The notes under the pieces: model-generated
Seen by the model: the letters and a program-made list of their open reading frames with translations, nothing else
What the model was told of the DNA's origin: nothing
The model's database searches: none
Part shown: one piece after another, positions 61,218 to 64,000 of the stretch
How the letters are laid out: each line of letters begins with the position of its first letter
How positions within the stretch are numbered: the first letter of the stretch is position 1
Made by a program: the position numbers and the translations under genes
DNA from: Halorussus marinus
GTDB taxonomy: Archaea; Halobacteriota; Halobacteria; Halobacteriales; Haladaptataceae
DNA length: 64,000 nt
Reading direction: 5' to 3'
Assembly (NCBI RefSeq): GCF_004765795.1
Contig: NZ_SBIV01000010.1
Coordinates: forward strand, 39,247-103,246

Positions 61218-62273
61218 TCAGTCGAGATCCGCGCCTACGGCGTCCTCGACGTTATCGAAGCCGTCGCGGTCCAGCAGTTCGAGGAGCCCCTCGTTGATGT
61301 CGCGCGCGATGGACGGGCCCCGGTAAACCAGTCCGGTATAGAGTTGAATCACACGCGCGCCCGCGCGGATCTTCCGGTAGGCGTCCTCGGCGGTGAACAC
61401 TCCGCCGACGCCGACGACCGGGACGTCCGTACGGTCGGCGACGAACCGGACCATCTCGGTGGCCCGGCCCTCGATCGGCTTCCCCGAGAGCCCGCCCGTC
61501 TCGGCGCGGTTGTGGCTTCGGAGCCCCTCCGGTCGGTCTGTCGTCGTGTTTGTCGCGATAACGCCGTCGAGGCCGAGTTCGTTCACGAGGTCGAGGGCGT
61601 CCTCGACCGCGGGATCCGGGAGGTCGGGAGAGAGTTTGACCAGCAGGGGGCTCGCGCCCGCGTCGAGGAGTTCGCCGAGGATAGCCGCCATCGATTCGCG
61701 GTTCTGTAGCTCACGAAAGCCCTCGGAGTTGGGACACGAGACGTTGACGACGAAAAAGTCCCCGCCGTCGGCGACCGCCTCGTACGTTCGTCGGTAGTCT
61801 GCGGGCGCCGCCGCGGCGTCGACGTGCTCGGTCTTGGCGAGGTTGACGCCCACGGGGACGGGCGCGTCGGTCGCCGCGAGGCGGCCGCCGACCGCCTCTG
61901 CGCCTCGATTGTTCAGTCCCATTCGGTTGACGATGGCCTCGTCCTCGCGCAGACGAAACATCCGCGGACGAGGGTTGCCGTCTTGGGGCTCGGCGGTGAC
62001 TCCGCCGACTTCGACGTGTCCGAAGCCGAGGGTTCCCAGCACCGAGGGCACCTGCGCGTTCTTGTCGAACCCGGCCGCGACCCCGACCGGGTTGGCGAAC
62101 TCCTGACCGAACGCCGAGACGCGGAGGCGGTCGTCTTCGACCCGATAGCGAGTCGCGAGCGCGTCCGCGAGCGGCGTCCCCTGTGTGGCTTCGAGCCCGC
62201 GATGGACGAGCCCGTGTGCGGTTTCGGGCGGAAGGGAGAAAAGAAGCGGCTTCACGGCGTCGTAAGCGTTCAT
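61218..62273 (-). CDS. pyrD: Dihydroorotate dehydrogenase
   Basis: 351 aa from ATG 62273. It has the quinone-class N-terminus YDAVKPLLFSLPPETAHGLV, the FMN site VGVAAGFDKNAQVP and the VNRMGLNNRGA region, and GGLSGKPIEG and VGVGGVFTAEDAYRKIRAGA near the C-terminus. At the catalytic base position the motif is NVSCPNSEG, with Cys where the quinone-class enzymes have Ser. It oxidises dihydroorotate to orotate in pyrimidine synthesis and passes electrons probably to a membrane quinone. It converges on pheT with 14 bp between. Confidence 0.93.
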   Translation of the reverse strand: MNAYDAVKPLLFSLPPETAHGLVHRGLEATQGTPLADALATRYRVEDDRLRVSAFGQEFANPVGVAAGFDKNAQVPSVLGTLGFGHVEVGGVTAEPQDGNPRPRMFRLREDEAIVNRMGLNNRGAEAVGGRLAATDAPVPVGVNLAKTEHVDAAAAPADYRRTYEAVADGGDFFVVNVSCPNSEGFRELQNRESMAAILGELLDAGASPLLVKLSPDLPDPAVEDALDLVNELGLDGVIATNTTTDRPEGLRSHNRAETGGLSGKPIEGRATEMVRFVADRTDVPVVGVGGVFTAEDAYRKIRAGARVIQLYTGLVYRGPSIARDINEGLLELLDRDGFDNVEDAVGADLD

Positions 62274-62318
62274 CGTCCGTCTACCCCGTCCGGAGCGGTA
62301 AAAATCCCCCGCTCGGCT

Positions 62319-62516
62319 TCAGAACTCGTGTTCGACCTCGTCTTTGTTGGCCTTCTGGATGATGATCTTGTCCTCGCGGACGCGAACGAACACCTCGTCA
62401 CCGATGTCCATCCCGGCGACGGCCAGCTCGTCTTCGTGGAGATTGATGTGGACGTTGTGGTACTCGCCGTCCTCGCCTTTCGCCCCGCTCGGGCTGAGCT
62501 TCTTTTTCCGTACCAT
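62319..62516 (-). CDS. Small AbrB/SpoVT-like protein
   Basis: 65 aa from ATG 62516. It reads MVRKKKLSPSGAKGEDGEYH, then a beta-rich core NVHINLHEDELAVAGMDIGD and EVFVRVREDKIIIQKANKD, like AbrB/MazE swapped-hairpin DNA-binding folds. The basic N-terminus is unusual for a haloarchaeal protein. It might be a small transcription factor or chromatin protein (inference). It is divergent from the MC1 gene. Confidence 0.65.
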   Translation of the reverse strand: MVRKKKLSPSGAKGEDGEYHNVHINLHEDELAVAGMDIGDEVFVRVREDKIIIQKANKDEVEHEF

Positions 62517-62721
62517 CGCGGTATCCTACCAGTTGGTTCGCCACAGAATGTACTTAAGTGTTTTCGACCGACCCATCTCGACGGGCCGCTTCGAGTTCGA
62601 CCACTCGGACTGCTTATCGTTTCGGGGCGAAATCGCACAGACTGCGCGGTTCGGCCGAAAAAACACCCGACGGCGCCACCGTCGTATTTAATAGTTTCGC
62701 CGCGAACGACTCATATCGGCG

Positions 62722-62735
62722 ATATATTTATAATG
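62722..62735 (+). promoter_or_regulatory. TATA box of the MC1 gene
   Basis: ATATATTTATAATG, a strong TATA box. The transcription start would fall near 62750-62758. The 238-bp gap 62517-62754 holds no other clear feature. Confidence 0.65.
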
Positions 62736-62769
62736 GGTCCTGTGCTGGGTTGGCATGGAGGAGAAAACC

Positions 62770-63075
62770 ATGGTACGTGAAGATGGTAAGCGAAATTTCG
62801 CGCTGCGTGAGTCGGGCGACGAGTCGAGCGTGTTCTCCGGGAACACCCCCCGACAGGCGGCTCTCAAGGCGGCTCGCCGACTCGAACCGGCGCCGTCGGA
62901 GGACGACGCCGACCAGACGGAGATCCGTCTCCGCGAGAAAGGCACCGACAAAGTACACATCTACGAGGGCTGGGCGTGGCACGAACAGGCCCCCGACGAC
63001 AAGCCCGACTGGATGCCCGACGAAATCACCGAGGCTAACGTCTCGAAGCAGGGTATCGAACACCTCGATGAGTAA
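62770..63075 (+). CDS. Non-histone chromosomal protein MC1
   Basis: 101 aa from ATG 62770 (MVREDGKRNFALRESGDESS); ATG 62755 adds five codons. The Shine-Dalgarno-like GGAGGAG lies about six bases before ATG 62770, and the strong TATA box 40 bp upstream gives a short leader, so 62770 is preferred. VFSGNTPRQAALKAARRLEP, DKVHIYEGWAWHEQAPDDKP and the end NVSKQGIEHLDE match the MC1 family, which bends and compacts archaeal DNA. It stands alone before the rRNA operon. Confidence 0.9.
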   Translation: MVREDGKRNFALRESGDESSVFSGNTPRQAALKAARRLEPAPSEDDADQTEIRLREKGTDKVHIYEGWAWHEQAPDDKPDWMPDEITEANVSKQGIEHLDE

Positions 63076-63349
63076 GCCGGCGGGCAGCGACTCCGTATTT
63101 GTTTTCGCCGCGCAGTAGTGAACGCCCCGACGTCCCCCGAACGCGCACGAGATGCGAGCCGTTATAGCGCTGGTGGCGTTAGTGGGACACGCGCGGGCAA
63201 CACACGCCGTGACGACGCGCACGACGCGCCGGACGATCGGTCGTTCTCCTCCCGCGCCACAGCTTTCGCCCTCGCTCAGCCGTCGCTCTACCATCGGCGC
63301 GCTATCTCTCGCACTGGCATGCCACGGTACTGCACCCCGAAGAAGTTCG
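63076..63349. other. Spacer between MC1 and the rRNA promoter array
   Basis: 274 bp with no convincing gene. A GTTATAGCG at about 63163 is a weak TATA-like element. The repeated promoters begin at 63350. Confidence 0.4.
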
Positions 63350-63395
63350 GGTTCGACGGCCTTAAGTGTAACCCGGCATTCGTTAGGAATGCGAA
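63350..63395 (+). promoter_or_regulatory. rRNA operon promoter 1 (most upstream)
   Basis: TTCGACGGCCTTAAGTG with the TTAA at 63362; a transcription start is expected near the AATGCG about 25-30 bp downstream. Member of five similar promoters. Confidence 0.8.
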
Positions 63396-63436
63396 CGAGG
63401 TCCCGCGGTTTGGGCCTCCGGAACTCGGCGAGAACC

Positions 63437-63455
63437 GGCGCCTTTTTGAGGCGCC
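63437..63455. repeat. Hairpin between rRNA promoters 1 and 2
   Basis: GGCGCCT and AGGCGCC around TTTTG. It could end or pause transcripts from promoter 1. Confidence 0.5.
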
Positions 63456-63482
63456 TCGGCCGACTTCCGCAAGACAACCGAT

Positions 63483-63530
63483 CCAATGCCCTTAAGTGTA
63501 GTGGGCTACTCGGATAGAACGTCGACGGCG
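63483..63530 (+). promoter_or_regulatory. rRNA operon promoter 2
   Basis: ATGCCCTTAAGTGTAGTGGG with TTAA at 63492, 130 bp after promoter 1's; downstream TCGGATAGAACG matches the other start sites. Confidence 0.8.
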
Positions 63531-63564
63531 TCCCTCGATTCGGGACGGCCGAGGCGAGCTCGAT

Positions 63565-63606
63565 CCGACGCCCTTAAGTGATACTGGGGCATTTGGATTG
63601 AATGTG
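63565..63606 (+). promoter_or_regulatory. rRNA operon promoter 3
   Basis: CCGACGCCCTTAAGTGATAC with TTAA at 63574, 82 bp after promoter 2; the start region reads TTGGATTGAATG. Confidence 0.8.
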
Positions 63607-63611
63607 CACGA

Positions 63612-63638
63612 GCCTTCGGGGGTCTTCCCGCCGAAGGC
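63612..63638. repeat. Hairpin between rRNA promoters 3 and 4
   Basis: GCCTTCGG and CCGAAGGC around an 11-base loop. Confidence 0.5.
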
Positions 63639-63648
63639 CGGCCCGGTT

Positions 63649-63690
63649 CGACGCCCTTAAATGAATAGGGCGGTTCGAATCGTAATGCAG
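63649..63690 (+). promoter_or_regulatory. rRNA operon promoter 4
   Basis: TCGACGCCCTTAAATGAATA with TTAA at 63657, 83 bp after promoter 3; start region TCGAATCGTAATG. Confidence 0.8.
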
Positions 63691-63754
63691 CAAACGACAC
63701 GACGTGATTCGGGACGCGTTCAACTCGCGTCGCGATCTCGGACCGAACCCGCTT

Positions 63755-63790
63755 CGATGGGTTTAAGACCGATCGAAGCAAACGTTCAGG
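63755..63790 (+). promoter_or_regulatory. rRNA operon promoter 5 (nearest 16S)
   Basis: GATGGGTTTAAGACC with TTTAAG at 63762, about 105 bp after promoter 4. It differs from the other four (no CGACGCCC before it) and may be weaker or regulated separately. Confidence 0.65.
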
Positions 63791-63947
63791 TCCGAAGGAA
63801 ATGAGGATTCCACCCCTGCGGTCCGCCGTACACGATGGGATCTGATGTTAGCCCTGGTAGTTCGGTGACACCCGACCAACGATTTGGTTTGGCGTCGTCG
63901 AACTGACGGACATTTAGCATTCAGTTGCTTCCGCCAGAGACCCACCG

Positions 63948-63967
63948 AACCCTTCGTGGTTCGGCAA
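63948..63967 (+). promoter_or_regulatory. Hairpin directly before 16S rRNA
   Basis: CCGAACC and GGTTCGG around CTTCGT in the pre-rRNA leader, ending about 3 bp before the mature 5' end. Probably part of the precursor's folding or processing. Confidence 0.5.
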
Positions 63968-63970
63968 CCA

Positions 63971-64000
63971 TTCCGGTTGATCCTGCCGGAGGCCATTGCT
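63971..64000 (+). rRNA. 16S rRNA, 5' end (continues past window)
   Basis: ATTCCGGTTGATCCTGCCGG is the universal archaeal start of 16S rRNA. Only 30 bases are in the window. The five upstream promoters and the hairpin at 63948 support the operon start. Confidence 0.97.

Overview
The window is a 64 kb piece of a haloarchaeal (class Halobacteria) main chromosome. Support: very high GC, acidic proteins throughout (Asp/Glu-rich with few Lys), archaeal-only machinery (both subunits of DNA polymerase D, Orc1/Cdc6, Hel308, Hef, the KEOPS subunit Cgi121, PurO, an MC1 chromatin protein), haloarchaeal ORB-type origin repeats, and a tandem TTAAGTG rRNA promoter array before a 16S gene. I cannot name the genus.

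Layout. 1-7.6 kb: end of hemL, then hemC and hemD (early tetrapyrrole synthesis), an MFS transporter, two membrane proteins, a metallophosphoesterase and a DHH phosphoesterase. 7.9-14.8 kb: conserved small proteins, a lower-GC patch with a frameshifted gene, TetR/pirin, a NifU-like Fe-S protein, a sulfatase-fold hydrolase, a flippase-like membrane protein and panE. 14.9-25.5 kb: an F420/flavin oxidoreductase, mdh, the fork-repair helicase/nuclease Hef, dolichol kinase, glyS and a CBS protein. 25.5-32.4 kb: a complete dipeptide/oligopeptide ABC importer with a Tat lipoprotein binding protein. 32.6-38.4 kb: polC (DP2), interrupted by a large LAGLIDADG intein exactly in its catalytic motif. 38.4-47 kb: small phosphodiesterase, purO, tRNA-Gln(CTG), cgi121-hel308, ferredoxin, microproteins and a MATE exporter.

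The core of the window is a replication origin, oriC1. oapC-oapB-oapA diverge from orc1 across 1.3 kb that holds inverted ORB repeats around an AT-rich unwinding region and a 27-bp direct repeat. orc1 is followed by signal peptidase, DP1 (polymerase D small subunit), a KaiC-like protein and lysC. ORB-like copies also lie outside the core origin, up to about 9 kb to the left and 4 kb to the right. 57-64 kb: a Phe-rich mini-ORF and hairpin before pheS-pheT, then pyrD, MC1 and the rRNA operon promoters.

Best leads: the candidate Phe leader peptide before pheST; the two related elements downstream of polC and lysC; the dispersed ORBs; the active-site intein with a C-terminal Gln; the 30-aa membrane microprotein; the Cys4 insertion in HemL; and the frameshifted gene near 8.5 kb. 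All function calls are from reading the sequence; no database search was run.
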